64,000 nt of DNA from Muribaculaceae bacterium (GCA_017548365.1 JAFZAC010000040.1:1-64000); one strand, 5' to 3'; positions 15,481 to 26,021 are shown, numbered from the stretch's first letter. The notes: a model not told the origin generated them from the sequence alone. Numbers and translations are program-made.

Positions 15481-16950
15481 ATGATGAAGGTTAAGAGTTT
15501 AAAGCATTTGATTCAAAATATAGATGTGCTGAACATCGTTGGTGACATCTCAAAGAACATTAGTGATGTCACTTGCGATTCTCGCACAGTGAAAGAGGGC
15601 AGCCTGTTTGTTGCAGTGAGAGGTGTGTCGGTCGATGCACATCAGTTTCTGCCAGCAGTTGCGCAGGCAGGAGCCGCCGCTGTGGTGTGTGAGAAGATTC
15701 CCGCCGAGCAGCATCAGTCGGTGACTTATGTTCAAGTGCCTGACAGCACTGTTGCGCTGGCTCTTCTGGCAAGTGAGTGGTATGACAATCCCTCGTCAAG
15801 ACTCAAGCTGGTGGGAGTTACCGGTACTAATGGCAAGACCACTACAGCCACTTTGCTCTATGAACTGGCCAACCTTATGGGATACAAAGCTGGTTTGCTC
15901 TCTACCGTGCGCAACATCATCGACAAGAGAGTGGAGCCTGCCAAGCAGACAACTCCCGACCACTTGACACTCAACCGCCTGCTTCATGATATGGTTGAGG
16001 CTGGTTGCGACTATGCGTTCATGGAGGTGAGTTCTCATGCCTGTGTTCAGCATCGTGTTGATGGATTGAAGTTTGCCGGAGGCATTTTCACCAATCTCAC
16101 CCGTGACCACCTCGATTATCATGGCACAGTGGATAATTATATCAATGCCAAGAAGATGTTCTTCGACTCTCTCGGTGATGATGCTTTTGCCATAGTGAAT
16201 ATCGACGACAAGGTGGGCAGAGTCATGGTTCAGAACACCAAGGCAAGTGTTTACACCTACTCGTTGCGTTCGCTTGCCGATTTCAAGTGCCGTGTGATAG
16301 AGGACCGTCTTGACGGAACAACACTCACCATCAACGATACCGAAGTGAATGTGCTGTTCACGGGAAGGTTTAATGCCTATAATTTGACTTCGGTCTATGC
16401 TGCAGCCATCAATCTGGGATGGGAAAAAGAGCAAGTTCTGGTAAAGATGAGTCAGCTTGTTCCAGTAGCAGGGCGCTTCCAGACAATGCGCTCGCCACGG
16501 GGATATACAGCAATTGTGGACTATGCCCATACGCCTGACGCTCTTGTCAATGTGCTTGAAGCCGCCAGCGAGGTAATGAACGGGCGAGGAACGCTCATCA
16601 CAGTGTGTGGTTGTGGCGGAAACCGCGACAAAGGGAAACGACCCATTATGGCACGTGAGGCTGCTTTGCGCAGCGGCAAGCTCATCCTCACCAGCGACAA
16701 TCCCAGGGATGAGGATCCCGATGAGATTTTGCGTGATATGGAGGCTGGATTGCCCGACGACAAGCGCAGCACTACACTCATGATTACCGACCGCCGTCAG
16801 GCCATCAAGACTGCCTGTCAACTAGCTCAGGCAGGTGATGTGGTGATTGTTGCCGGCAAAGGTCATGAGGACTATCAGGAGATTCGTGGTGTCAAGCATC
16901 ATTTTGATGATAGCGAGGTGATTGCCGAAATATTCGACAGCGAGAAATGA
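15481..16950 (+). CDS. murE: UDP-MurNAc-tripeptide synthetase (meso-diaminopimelate adding)
   Basis: Adds the third residue of the peptidoglycan stem peptide in an ATP-dependent reaction. The P-loop GTNGKTT has Lys 119. The DNPR motif at residues 406-409 is the established marker for meso-diaminopimelate specificity, so the wall is of the diaminopimelate type. There are two adjacent ATG codons (15481 and 15484); either could start. Length 489 is typical. Confidence 0.96.
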   Translation: MMKVKSLKHLIQNIDVLNIVGDISKNISDVTCDSRTVKEGSLFVAVRGVSVDAHQFLPAVAQAGAAAVVCEKIPAEQHQSVTYVQVPDSTVALALLASEWYDNPSSRLKLVGVTGTNGKTTTATLLYELANLMGYKAGLLSTVRNIIDKRVEPAKQTTPDHLTLNRLLHDMVEAGCDYAFMEVSSHACVQHRVDGLKFAGGIFTNLTRDHLDYHGTVDNYINAKKMFFDSLGDDAFAIVNIDDKVGRVMVQNTKASVYTYSLRSLADFKCRVIEDRLDGTTLTINDTEVNVLFTGRFNAYNLTSVYAAAINLGWEKEQVLVKMSQLVPVAGRFQTMRSPRGYTAIVDYAHTPDALVNVLEAASEVMNGRGTLITVCGCGGNRDKGKRPIMAREAALRSGKLILTSDNPRDEDPDEILRDMEAGLPDDKRSTTLMITDRRQAIKTACQLAQAGDVVIVAGKGHEDYQEIRGVKHHFDDSEVIAEIFDSEK

Positions 16951-16998
16951 GACAACTTATATAAAAAAAATAGAGTAAAAACCAAGAAAAGATAATAT

Positions 16999-18276
16999 AT
17001 GCTTTACTACCTGTTTCGCTTTCTAGAGCAGTATAATATACCTGGCTCTCACATGTGGCAGTACATATCTTTCCGCGCGTTGTTGACGCTGATATTGTCA
17101 CTGGTGCTCTCGGCTTGGCTTGGAGAGAAGTTTATCAAGTACATGCGTCGTCGCAAGATAGGTGAGACACAGCGCGATGCGAGCATCGACCCCTTTGGAG
17201 AGAAAAAAGTGGGCACTCCGTCAATGGGAGGAATCGTGATTATTATCGCTATTTTGCTGCCAGTGCTGCTGCTTGGACGTACACGCAACATTTATCTTAT
17301 TTTGATGATCATCACCACTTTGTGGCTTGGATTCCTGGGATTCTGCGATGATTATATCAAGATATTCCGCAAACATAAGGACGGTTTGAAGGGCAAGTAC
17401 AAGATTGTGGGTCAGGTGAGTATAGGTCTCATTGTTGGCCTTGTGCTCTGGTTAAGCCCCGACGCGGTGATGCACGAGAACATCGAGACAGGAAAAAGCA
17501 ATATCACCCAAGAGGCAGTGGTTGTCCACAAAGACAAACCCGAAAAATCACTCAAGACAACCATTCCTTTTGTCAAGAACCACAACCTCGACTATGGCGC
17601 TCTTACTAAATGGATGGGCGATTATTCGGGGGCAGCAGGATGGGCACTCTTTGTGCTGATGACAATCCTTGTGGTGACAGCAGTGAGCAATGGTGCCAAT
17701 CTTAATGACGGAATGGACGGTATGTGTGCAGGAAACTCGGCGATAATGGGGGTCGCGTTGGGCATACTCGCCTATGTGAGCTCCCACATGGAGTATGCCT
17801 CCTACCTCAACATAATGTATATCCCCGACAGTCAAGAGCTTGTGGTGTTTATGTGCGCCTTTGTGGGAGCATTGATAGGTTTCTTGTGGTACAATGTGTT
17901 CCCCGCCCAGATGTTCATGGGTGACACAGGGTCATTGACTATTGGCGGCATCATTGGAGTGTGTGCCGTGATTATTCACAAGGAGCTGCTGGTACCAATT
18001 TTGTGCGGTGTATTCCTGATGGAGAGCTTGAGCGTCATCATACAGACTCAAGTGTTCAAGATTTACAAGCGCAAGGGTCAGAAAGTGAGAGTATTCCGCT
18101 CTACACCCATTCACGACAACTTCCGCAAGCTCGACAAGGACTTGGCTCCCGACAGCCGTTACGTGCTGCGCAACTGGCCAAGCACCATGACCCATGAATC
18201 AAAAATAACAATACGATTCTGGATTGTGACAATTATTCTTGCGGCATTCACTATAATTACATTAAAGATAAGATAA
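16999..18276 (+). CDS. mraY: Phospho-N-acetylmuramoyl-pentapeptide transferase
   Basis: Forms lipid I from UDP-MurNAc-pentapeptide and undecaprenyl phosphate at the inner membrane. About ten helices are visible. Conserved motifs include GTPSMGG near residue 74, FCDDYIK near 116 and NLNDGMDG near 236. At 425 residues it is longer than the E. coli enzyme, because of a hydrophilic insert at about residues 158-200. That insert is common in Bacteroidota homologues. Confidence 0.96.
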   Translation: MLYYLFRFLEQYNIPGSHMWQYISFRALLTLILSLVLSAWLGEKFIKYMRRRKIGETQRDASIDPFGEKKVGTPSMGGIVIIIAILLPVLLLGRTRNIYLILMIITTLWLGFLGFCDDYIKIFRKHKDGLKGKYKIVGQVSIGLIVGLVLWLSPDAVMHENIETGKSNITQEAVVVHKDKPEKSLKTTIPFVKNHNLDYGALTKWMGDYSGAAGWALFVLMTILVVTAVSNGANLNDGMDGMCAGNSAIMGVALGILAYVSSHMEYASYLNIMYIPDSQELVVFMCAFVGALIGFLWYNVFPAQMFMGDTGSLTIGGIIGVCAVIIHKELLVPILCGVFLMESLSVIIQTQVFKIYKRKGQKVRVFRSTPIHDNFRKLDKDLAPDSRYVLRNWPSTMTHESKITIRFWIVTIILAAFTIITLKIR

Positions 18277-18331
18277 GAGCATAATTTTTTTAGAGTCATC
18301 ATAGTAAAACGATTTTAAAACACCTAATGAA

Positions 18332-19666
18332 ATGAAACGTTTAGTAGTTATTGGCGGCGGTGAAAGCGGTGTTGGAGCTGCAGTGCTTGGAAAAGTAAAA
18401 GGTATGGATGTGTGGCTATCCGACATGGGTAGCATAGAGCCTCGATACAAGGATATTCTCGACAAGTGGGAAATAGCTTGGGAAGAGGGACATCATACCG
18501 AAGAGAAAGTACTGGCAGCCGACGAGATTGTCAAGAGCCCTGGTGTGCCCTTGACAGCACCGCTCATCGTGAAAGCCAAGGAAATGAACATACCTGTCAT
18601 CTCTGAGATAGAGCTGGCAGGCCGTTATACCGATGCTAAAATGGTGTGTATTACCGGCAGTAACGGCAAGACCACTACAACCATGCTAACCTATCACATT
18701 TTCAAGGAAGCAGGGCTAAATGTAGGTCTTGCCGGTAATGTCGGCAAGAGCCTGGCTATGCAAGTCGCTACCGAGAAGCACGACGTGTATGTCATTGAGC
18801 TTAGCAGTTTCCAGCTTGACAACATGTATGACTTCAAGGCCAATATTGCTGTGATGCTCAATATTACCCCTGACCATCTTGACCGATATGATCACAAGAT
18901 GGAGAACTATGCGGCAGCCAAGTTCCGCATCATGCAAAACCAGTCGAGCGAGGATGCGTTTATCTATTGGGTAGACGATCCCATCATCTCGGCTCAGCTC
19001 AATAGCATGAAGAGTGAGGCTCGTATGTTCCCATTCAGTGCACGCGACGATAAGTCATGTGCCGCCTATATGAGAGATGGCATGATTCACATCGACGTTG
19101 ATGGCGACGCTTGGTCGATTCCAACCTCGGAGTTGCCGCTCAAAGGTCTCCACAACATCTATAACACCATGGCTGCGAGCATCAGCGCCTCGTTGATGCA
19201 CATCAAGAAAGACAGCATTCGCAAGGCCCTTTCCAGCTTTGAGGCAGTAGAGCACAGGCTGGAATATGTTCGCACAGTTGATGGTGTGAGGTATATCAAT
19301 GATTCCAAGGCAACCAACGTCAACAGCACTTGGTATGCACTTGAAAGCATGACCGACCCTATAGTTCTTATCCTGGGTGGTAAGGACAAGGGCAATGATT
19401 ATAACGAGATAGCTCAGCTGGTGAAGGATAAGGTTGCTGCTATTGTGTGCCTGGGAGTTGACAACAGCAAGCTCCATTCCTTCTTCGATGGCATGGTTGC
19501 CGTAGTGGAAGATGCCCGAAGCATGGAGGAGTGTGTTGCCAAGTGCCGCTCGCTGGCTCATGACGGTCAAACTGTTCTGTTGTCGCCTTGCTGTGCAAGT
19601 TTTGACCTTTTTCACAGCTATGAAGACCGTGGAGAGCAGTTCAAAGAATGCGTAAACAGATTGTAA
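18332..19666 (+). CDS. murD: UDP-N-acetylmuramoylalanine--D-glutamate ligase
   Basis: Adds D-Glu to UDP-MurNAc-L-Ala. The P-loop is TGSNGKTTT near residue 111. The NITPDHLDRY metal/substrate motif lies near residue 178 and NDSKATN near 325. The N-terminal UMP-binding Rossmann motif is GGGESGVG. Length 444 is normal and the position between mraY and ftsW is canonical. Confidence 0.96.
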   Translation: MKRLVVIGGGESGVGAAVLGKVKGMDVWLSDMGSIEPRYKDILDKWEIAWEEGHHTEEKVLAADEIVKSPGVPLTAPLIVKAKEMNIPVISEIELAGRYTDAKMVCITGSNGKTTTTMLTYHIFKEAGLNVGLAGNVGKSLAMQVATEKHDVYVIELSSFQLDNMYDFKANIAVMLNITPDHLDRYDHKMENYAAAKFRIMQNQSSEDAFIYWVDDPIISAQLNSMKSEARMFPFSARDDKSCAAYMRDGMIHIDVDGDAWSIPTSELPLKGLHNIYNTMAASISASLMHIKKDSIRKALSSFEAVEHRLEYVRTVDGVRYINDSKATNVNSTWYALESMTDPIVLILGGKDKGNDYNEIAQLVKDKVAAIVCLGVDNSKLHSFFDGMVAVVEDARSMEECVAKCRSLAHDGQTVLLSPCCASFDLFHSYEDRGEQFKECVNRL

Positions 19667-19705
19667 GATTAGAATGTAATGACTTATTAATAACGATGTC
19701 ACATA

Positions 19706-21025
19706 ATGGGAGAAAAAGTATCAAGATATAAAGAGATTTCCAAGCGATATGGCGATCCATGGATTTGGGGTATTTACCTCACTCTCGTGGTGCTCTCGAT
19801 AGTGGAGTCCTACTCGGCCTCAAGCCGAGATGTGGCTCTCTATGGCGTATACAACCCCATTATCAGGCAGGTTATTTATCTGGGTCTTGGGGCGTTTGCA
19901 GTCGTTGGACTTAGCCGTGTGAATTACAACAACAAGATGCTGCTTTTAGTGCTCATCCCGTTGTTGTGGGTGTTCACGTTTTTTAGCTTGTTATATGTGC
20001 TTTTCTTTGGAGAAGTGGTATATGGTGCTCAGCGTGCCTTTACTATTCCTATCATAAATCTGTCGGTACAGCCATCGGAGCTTGCCAAGCTGTCGGCTGT
20101 AACAGCGCTTGCCTACATTATGGCAAAGAACCAGCAAGATCGCGATGTGTCGACCAAGGGTGTCGCCATCTCGTCGCTCATTGTGGCAATGTTTGGCGCT
20201 CTCATGATTAAGAGTGGATTGACCAACACTTTGCTGCTGATGTGCATCAGCGGTTCGATGTTTGTGGTGGGTGGTGCCAAGTGGAAGAAGATAGGTGCTG
20301 TTATCATGATATATGCGGTTGTGGCTTGTGTCTTCTATTTTTGGAAAGAAGCCAGCGACAAGCGCGAAGAAAACCTGAAGAAATATACCACCGAGCAAGT
20401 GGAAACAGTCGACAAAACCAAGGTGGTGGACCGTACCAACATGCGAAAAGGACGTATCTCTAACTGGATGCGTCGCGACTCGCTCATCTATGACTCAATA
20501 AACAGCAGCAATTCGCAAGAGATGTTTTCCATCATGGCGCAAGCCCATGGAGGGCTCACAGGAGTTGGAATTGGCAACTCTCGTGAATGCAGCCGCCTGC
20601 CTCTTGCATTCAGCGACTATATATTCTCGATAATAGTCGAGGAGATAGGAATGATAGGAGGAGTGTTTGTGCTCATCTTGTACTTGTGGCTTTTGTCACG
20701 AGCGGCAATGATAGCCAGGCGATGTCATCGAGTCTTGCCGGCGTTGCTCATCATTGGCATGGCGTCGATGATAACATTCCAGGCGCTGTTCCACATGGCA
20801 ATCAACACGGGAGTCTTCCCTGTTTCGGGTCAGCCGTTGCCGTTGATTTCCAAGGGTGGTACATCAATTTTAGTGACTAGTGTCGCGATAGGGGTGATGC
20901 TCAGTGTGAGCCGCACAATCAGTAACATAGCCGATAGTAAAAACAAGGATGAGGGTCTTAAGCTGCCAAGTGGGCTTGACGCAGCCAACCCCACCGAAAT
21001 ACCTATAAAAAATGAGTGGAAATAG
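19706..21025 (+). CDS. ftsW: Septal peptidoglycan glycosyltransferase of the SEDS family
   Basis: Polymerises lipid II at the septum together with FtsI. About ten membrane helices are visible, with SEDS motifs AQRAFTIP, QPSELAK near residue 118 and, near the end, QPLPLISKGGTS. A large hydrophilic loop (about residues 215-270) separates the helix groups. The murG start lies inside its last codons (14-base overlap). Confidence 0.95.
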   Translation: MGEKVSRYKEISKRYGDPWIWGIYLTLVVLSIVESYSASSRDVALYGVYNPIIRQVIYLGLGAFAVVGLSRVNYNNKMLLLVLIPLLWVFTFFSLLYVLFFGEVVYGAQRAFTIPIINLSVQPSELAKLSAVTALAYIMAKNQQDRDVSTKGVAISSLIVAMFGALMIKSGLTNTLLLMCISGSMFVVGGAKWKKIGAVIMIYAVVACVFYFWKEASDKREENLKKYTTEQVETVDKTKVVDRTNMRKGRISNWMRRDSLIYDSINSSNSQEMFSIMAQAHGGLTGVGIGNSRECSRLPLAFSDYIFSIIVEEIGMIGGVFVLILYLWLLSRAAMIARRCHRVLPALLIIGMASMITFQALFHMAINTGVFPVSGQPLPLISKGGTSILVTSVAIGVMLSVSRTISNIADSKNKDEGLKLPSGLDAANPTEIPIKNEWK

Positions 21026-22127
21026 CAATCAATTGAAAGTATTGATAAGTGGCGGAGGAACCGGAGGACACATCTTCCCCGCATTGTCGATAGCCAACGA
21101 AATCAAGCGCAGGTTGCCACAAGCAAAGATTCTCTTTGTGGGAGCCGAGGGACGCATGGAGATGGAAAGAGTCCCAGCCGCAGGTTATGAAATCAAAGGT
21201 CTGCCAGTCAAAGGGTTTGACCGAAAACACCTGCTGAATAACTTCAAAATTCTTTACCTGCTGCGCAAGAGTCTGAAAATGGCGCGCGACATCCTCAAGG
21301 AGTTCCAGCCCAATGTGGCAGTGGGCGTTGGTGGCTATGCCAGTGGACCTATGCTCAAGCAGTGTCAGAAGATGGGCATTCCCACTTTGCTGCAAGAGCA
21401 GAACTCGTTTGCCGGAGTGACCAATAAATTGCTTGCCAAGAATGCTCAATGCATCTGTGTGGCCTATGAGGGCATGGAGCGCTACTTCCCAGCCGACAAG
21501 ATTGTCCTTACAGGAAATCCTGTTAGAAGAAATCTTCTCGAGTGTGAAGTGTCGGTTCAAGAGGCAAGACAGTCGTTTGGACTTGATCCTGACAAGCGCA
21601 CGGTTCTTATTGTGGGTGGAAGCCTAGGAGCTCGCACCATCAACAACAGTATCATGGCAGGGCTTGAAAAAATTGCCCAGCATCAAGATATTCAGGTTAT
21701 TTGGCAAACTGGTGCTATATATGACGACACTTGCCGTGAAGCACTTGAGTCGTCACAGGCGGCTAATGTGAAACAAATGGCTTTCATTTCCAATATGGAC
21801 CGTGCCTATCGTGCTGCCGACCTTGTTATCTCGCGAGCTGGAGCAAGCTCAATCAGCGAGCTTCAGTTGCTGGGTAAAGCATCTATACTTGTGCCGTCGC
21901 CCAATGTTGCCGAGGACCATCAGACCAAGAACGCTATGGCTCTTGTGGACCGCAACGCAGCACTGATGATTGCCGATGCCGATGCTGTAGAAAAGCTTGT
22001 TGACGTGATGCTCGATACTATAGAGCAGGAACCAATCCTGGAGAAGTTGAGCGAGAATGTCCTCAAAATGGCGTTGCGTGACTCGGCCGAAGTGATCGTC
22101 GACAAAGTTCTGCAAATCGCAAGATAA
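21012..22127 (+). CDS. murG: Lipid II synthase (UDP-GlcNAc transferase)
   Basis: Transfers GlcNAc onto lipid I on the cytosolic face of the membrane. The N-terminal loop SGGGTGGHIFPAL and a second glycine loop GGSLGAR near residue 200 are typical of GT28. The UDP-GlcNAc region SRAGASSISEL lies near residue 275. Length 371 is normal. It overlaps ftsW by 14 bases. Confidence 0.96.
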   Translation: MSGNSNQLKVLISGGGTGGHIFPALSIANEIKRRLPQAKILFVGAEGRMEMERVPAAGYEIKGLPVKGFDRKHLLNNFKILYLLRKSLKMARDILKEFQPNVAVGVGGYASGPMLKQCQKMGIPTLLQEQNSFAGVTNKLLAKNAQCICVAYEGMERYFPADKIVLTGNPVRRNLLECEVSVQEARQSFGLDPDKRTVLIVGGSLGARTINNSIMAGLEKIAQHQDIQVIWQTGAIYDDTCREALESSQAANVKQMAFISNMDRAYRAADLVISRAGASSISELQLLGKASILVPSPNVAEDHQTKNAMALVDRNAALMIADADAVEKLVDVMLDTIEQEPILEKLSENVLKMALRDSAEVIVDKVLQIAR

Positions 22128-22158
22128 TGTTAATTAGTTGAATATTTCATTCCTTAAG

Positions 22159-23541
22159 ATGATAGATTACAAGTCGATATATTTTGTTGGAGCCGGCGGT
22201 ATTGGAATGGCCGCTCTGGAGCGTTTTTTCCTAGCTCAGGGAAAGAAGGTTGCGGGATATGACCGTACGCCAAGTGAACTCACCGCTGCCTTGCAGCAGG
22301 AGGGAGTGGAGATAGTTTTTGACGAGGACCCAAGTCTCATTCCCGACTATTGCCGCGACAAGGACAGCACACTCGTTGTTTACACCCCAGCAGTTCCCAG
22401 CGATCACAAGGGTTTGTGCTACTTCAGGGACAATGGCTTTGAGGTGGTGAAGCGTGCGCGTGTGTTGGGGTTGGTGACTCAAGGAAGCAAGGCTTTGTGC
22501 TTTGCGGGAACTCACGGCAAGACCACGACATCGAGCATGGCGGCCCACATCTTGCAAGTTGACGGTGTGGGAAGCAACGCATTCCTGGGAGGTGTGCTGC
22601 GCAACTACAACAGCAATTTCCTGCTATCGTCAACCAGTTCTTATTCGGTGATAGAAGCCGATGAGTTTGACCGCTCGTTCCATCAACTCACGCCTTATGT
22701 GGCTGTGATAACATCGACCGACCCCGACCATCTCGACATATATGGCAATTATGAGAATTATCTTGAGGGATTTGCTCATTTCACCGAACTCATAAGGCCC
22801 GATGGAGCTCTGATTGTACATACCGGGCTTGACCTGAAACCGAGGGTGGCCGAAGGAGTGAAAGTCTACAGTTACTCGTTGAATGAGGGCGACTTCCATG
22901 CAGCACGCGTGCGCAAGGGCAACGGCGAGATAATTTTCGACCTTGTGACACCATGGGAGACTATAGAAGATGTCTCATTGGGCGTGCCTGTCGACATCAA
23001 TATCGAAAACGCAATCGCTGCAATGGCGGCATGTCGACTGGTGAATGCCAATCCCGAGGCAATGCGCTCTGCAATAGGCTCGTTCATGGGGCCTAAGCGT
23101 CGCTTTGAGTTCTGGCTTAAAGAGCCGGGAGAGAACGGTAAGGTCGTTATTGATGACTATGCTCATCATCCTAGCGAACTTGAGGCAAGCATCAAGAGTG
23201 TGCGTGAGTTGTACCGCGGTCGCAAAGTGACAGTCATTTTCCAGCCGCATCTTTACACTCGAACCCGCGATTTCGCGCCACAGTTTGCCCAGGCTCTCTC
23301 TCATGCCGACGAGGTGATATTGCTTCCCATCTATCCCGCTCGCGAGCTTCCAATAGAAGGAGTTAGCAGCGAAATTATATTAAAAGATGTGAAATGTGAA
23401 AAAAAATCTATTTATAGCAAGGAAAATTTGATTAAGTCAATACATTTGCTTAACTTTGATATTTTATTGGTTCTCGGAGCAGGCGACATTATCAATTTGT
23501 TGCCCGAAATTTGTGAACAGGTAAAGAAACAAGCTCGTTGA
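22159..23541 (+). CDS. murC: UDP-N-acetylmuramate--L-alanine ligase
   Basis: Commits UDP-MurNAc to the stem peptide by adding L-Ala. The Rossmann motif VGAGGIGM is at the N-terminus, the P-loop GTHGKTTT near residue 115 and DDYAHHPSE near 338. I choose the ATG at 22159; a TTG seven codons upstream would add only residues not conserved in the family. The gene is 460 residues and overlaps the ftsQ start by four bases. Confidence 0.95.
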   Translation: MIDYKSIYFVGAGGIGMAALERFFLAQGKKVAGYDRTPSELTAALQQEGVEIVFDEDPSLIPDYCRDKDSTLVVYTPAVPSDHKGLCYFRDNGFEVVKRARVLGLVTQGSKALCFAGTHGKTTTSSMAAHILQVDGVGSNAFLGGVLRNYNSNFLLSSTSSYSVIEADEFDRSFHQLTPYVAVITSTDPDHLDIYGNYENYLEGFAHFTELIRPDGALIVHTGLDLKPRVAEGVKVYSYSLNEGDFHAARVRKGNGEIIFDLVTPWETIEDVSLGVPVDINIENAIAAMAACRLVNANPEAMRSAIGSFMGPKRRFEFWLKEPGENGKVVIDDYAHHPSELEASIKSVRELYRGRKVTVIFQPHLYTRTRDFAPQFAQALSHADEVILLPIYPARELPIEGVSSEIILKDVKCEKKSIYSKENLIKSIHLLNFDILLVLGAGDIINLLPEICEQVKKQAR

Positions 23542-24599
23542 AAATTTTTAGATACATATTGCTAATTGTTCTCACATCGCTCATGATAGTGGGTATCTTG
23601 TGGGCTCGTGACAAAAGCCGTGACGAGGTGTGTAACGAGATAAGGATAGAGGTGATAAACGACGACAGCACCCATTTTGTCACACCTGCAGGCGTTTTGG
23701 AGGAGATGGACCGTAAGCACATTATTGTCAAGGGGAAGCCCGTTTGGCAAATCAATGTCGAGGACATCGAGGCTAAGCTGTCGGAGTCACAATATATCGA
23801 GTCGGTGCAGTGCTTGTTTGAGGATGGAGGTTGCCTCAAGATCAAGGTGGCACAGATAGTGCCGGTGATGAGGGTCTTTGACGGCGATGATTCCTATTAT
23901 CTCAACAAGAAAGGGAAAATCATGCGTGCAAATACCACTTTCTATGCCGATGTTCCCATAGTTGAGGGGCATTTCACCAAGCAGTTCAGTCCGCTTCGTT
24001 TGTTGCCCATGATTAAGTATGTGGAGAGCGACTCCTCGCTTAATGCACTGGTGACGATGTACTGCATGCGAGACAGCAACAATATTTTTATCGTGCCATC
24101 GATTCACGGACACGTGGTGAACATGGGACGATGCGACAATTTCGCCAACAAGTTTGCGAAGCTGAAGCTCTTTTACAAGAAGGTGATGCCCGTCAAGGGG
24201 TGGATGTACTATGACACCATCTCGGTAAAGTGGAATCATCAGATTGTGGCTACCAGGCGCGACAAGGTGGTTGAGAGGGTTCAGGAATATAACCCCGAGG
24301 ATGACGAGCAAGCCGATGACCCAGGCACAATGCGTGTGAGCGACAACAGCAGGGCGCCTGTCAATAAGATGACACGGGAGAAACAGGCTCCGTCGACAAC
24401 ACCGGCTGCTACTCAAGCTTCTTCACCTAAGCCTGCCGAGTCGAAGCCGGCTGCGCAGCCGTCAAAACCTCCCGAGAAAAAGCCGCCAGAGCAAGCTGCT
24501 CCAGCAAAGAGCCCTCCCAATAAACCGGCAGCGGCAAAACCGGCAGCAACCGCCAAGCCAGCAGCAACTAAGCCTGTTGCCAAGCCTGGAAAAAAATAA
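23538..24599 (+). CDS. ftsQ: Cell division protein FtsQ with long Pro/Ala/Lys tail and TTG start
   Basis: Bitopic divisome protein linking FtsL to the Z-ring. One helix at about residues 5-20 is followed by a POTRA-like segment and beta domain. The start is the TTG at 23538, which overlaps the murC stop (TTGA); the first ATG, at codon 15, would cut the membrane helix in half. From about residue 269 to 353 the protein ends in a low-complexity tail of PAAKPA and KPPEKKP words, probably a flexible periplasmic wall-binding segment. Confidence 0.88.
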   Translation: MKIFRYILLIVLTSLMIVGILWARDKSRDEVCNEIRIEVINDDSTHFVTPAGVLEEMDRKHIIVKGKPVWQINVEDIEAKLSESQYIESVQCLFEDGGCLKIKVAQIVPVMRVFDGDDSYYLNKKGKIMRANTTFYADVPIVEGHFTKQFSPLRLLPMIKYVESDSSLNALVTMYCMRDSNNIFIVPSIHGHVVNMGRCDNFANKFAKLKLFYKKVMPVKGWMYYDTISVKWNHQIVATRRDKVVERVQEYNPEDDEQADDPGTMRVSDNSRAPVNKMTREKQAPSTTPAATQASSPKPAESKPAAQPSKPPEKKPPEQAAPAKSPPNKPAAAKPAATAKPAATKPVAKPGKK

Positions 24600-24647
24600 A
24601 ATTGAAATTAAACATATATATTATATTACACCTATCAACACACTTTT

Positions 24648-26021
24648 ATGGTCAAGACACAATATATAGCAGCATTAGAGATTGGCAGTTCCAAAATAGT
24701 GGGCGCTATCGCCGAAAAGTCTCCTTCGGGATATGTGCAGGTCAATCATCTTGAAGTTGAGAAGCTCGTCAACAGCGTTCGTCACGGATGCATACAGAAT
24801 GTGGAAAACACAAAGGGCGCAATCAACAATATCATCAAGAAACTTGAGAACCGTGTGGATGGAACAATCGAGGAGATTTATGTGGGATTCAGTGGACGTT
24901 CGCTTCACAGCGAGCCCACCGAGGTGAATCACAATCTTGATGCTACAGTTCCCATTACCGACGATGTTCTCAACCGCATCATCAGGGAGGCAGGTAAAGA
25001 CCCCATCAAGAATTATGAGACAATAGATGTTGTGCCTCGAACCTACTATGTTGACAAGAATGAGACAAAGAATCCGAGTGGACAGTTTGGTTCTAACATC
25101 AACATCAAGCTCAACCTCATTGTTGCAAAACCCACGCTCAAGCTCAACTTGGAGAGGGTGATGGGTGGAGGAACAAGGGTGAAAGATTACCTTGTGACTC
25201 CATTGGTAGTAGCCGATGAGATACTTGAGGCATCGGAGAAATCTCTTGGATGCATGCTTGTGGATTTGGGAGCCGAGACAACAACAGTATCGATATATAA
25301 AGACGGCTCGCTCGTTTATCTCACCACATTGCCCATGGGTGGACGTAACATCACTCGCGATATAACCACAGGACTCAACATTCTTGAAGACACTGCCGAG
25401 AGAGTGAAGAAAAACATCAGCAATCCGCTCGACAAGAATGTGGAGCATGTGTCGATCGAGGGAGTGAGCTCAAGCGATGCTGCCAACTATATAGTTGCTA
25501 GAACTGGAGAGCTTATTGCCAACATCAAGCAGCAGATTCAGTATGCTGGGGTGAAGATTGTAGATCTTCACAATATAGTGCTGATAGGTGGAGGTGCTCA
25601 GCTCCAAGGCTTTGCACGCCGTCTTGAGGATGAGGTGAAACTTAGAGTTCGCGTTGGTACTTATCCCAAGTCGCTCAACATTGTTGACCATAACATCAAT
25701 CGTGCCGAGTATGTGCAGATTTTTGCCTTACTCTCGAAGGCTTCTCAAATAATTCCTAAAAAACATTCTTGCGTGAGTCGTAACAGCTATGGCGATTTTG
25801 CGCAAGAGGAATATGAATCTCCAATGAGAGAAGAGCGTGACGAAGATAGCGGCTATGATTATGAAAAATTTAGACCCGAAGAACCTGCTCCTCGTCCAAA
25901 GCGTGCGCAACCTTCGTCCTCATACCGTGAGGAGCCATCGCGTCACAGGAAACCTTCTTGGATTGATAAAGCTCGCAAGAAACTGGAGAGCATGATAAAT
26001 GAGCCAGAGGACGATGAATAG
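24648..26021 (+). CDS. ftsA: Cell division actin-like protein FtsA
   Basis: Anchors FtsZ to the membrane. Actin-fold motifs are visible: AALEIGSSKIVG at the N-terminus, the SHS2 1C domain at about residues 85-165, MLVDLGAETT near 205 and the adenosine loop IGGGAQL near 315. The C-terminal 70 residues are charged and end in an amphipathic stretch (WIDKARKKLESMI) that fits the usual membrane-binding helix. Length 457. Confidence 0.95.
   Translation: MVKTQYIAALEIGSSKIVGAIAEKSPSGYVQVNHLEVEKLVNSVRHGCIQNVENTKGAINNIIKKLENRVDGTIEEIYVGFSGRSLHSEPTEVNHNLDATVPITDDVLNRIIREAGKDPIKNYETIDVVPRTYYVDKNETKNPSGQFGSNINIKLNLIVAKPTLKLNLERVMGGGTRVKDYLVTPLVVADEILEASEKSLGCMLVDLGAETTTVSIYKDGSLVYLTTLPMGGRNITRDITTGLNILEDTAERVKKNISNPLDKNVEHVSIEGVSSSDAANYIVARTGELIANIKQQIQYAGVKIVDLHNIVLIGGGAQLQGFARRLEDEVKLRVRVGTYPKSLNIVDHNINRAEYVQIFALLSKASQIIPKKHSCVSRNSYGDFAQEEYESPMREERDEDSGYDYEKFRPEEPAPRPKRAQPSSSYREEPSRHRKPSWIDKARKKLESMINEPEDDE

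Noticed and set aside
15796..16821. A 341-codon open frame on the minus strand across murE
   Set aside because: Shadow of murE, which has all catalytic motifs; no domain is seen in the shadow.
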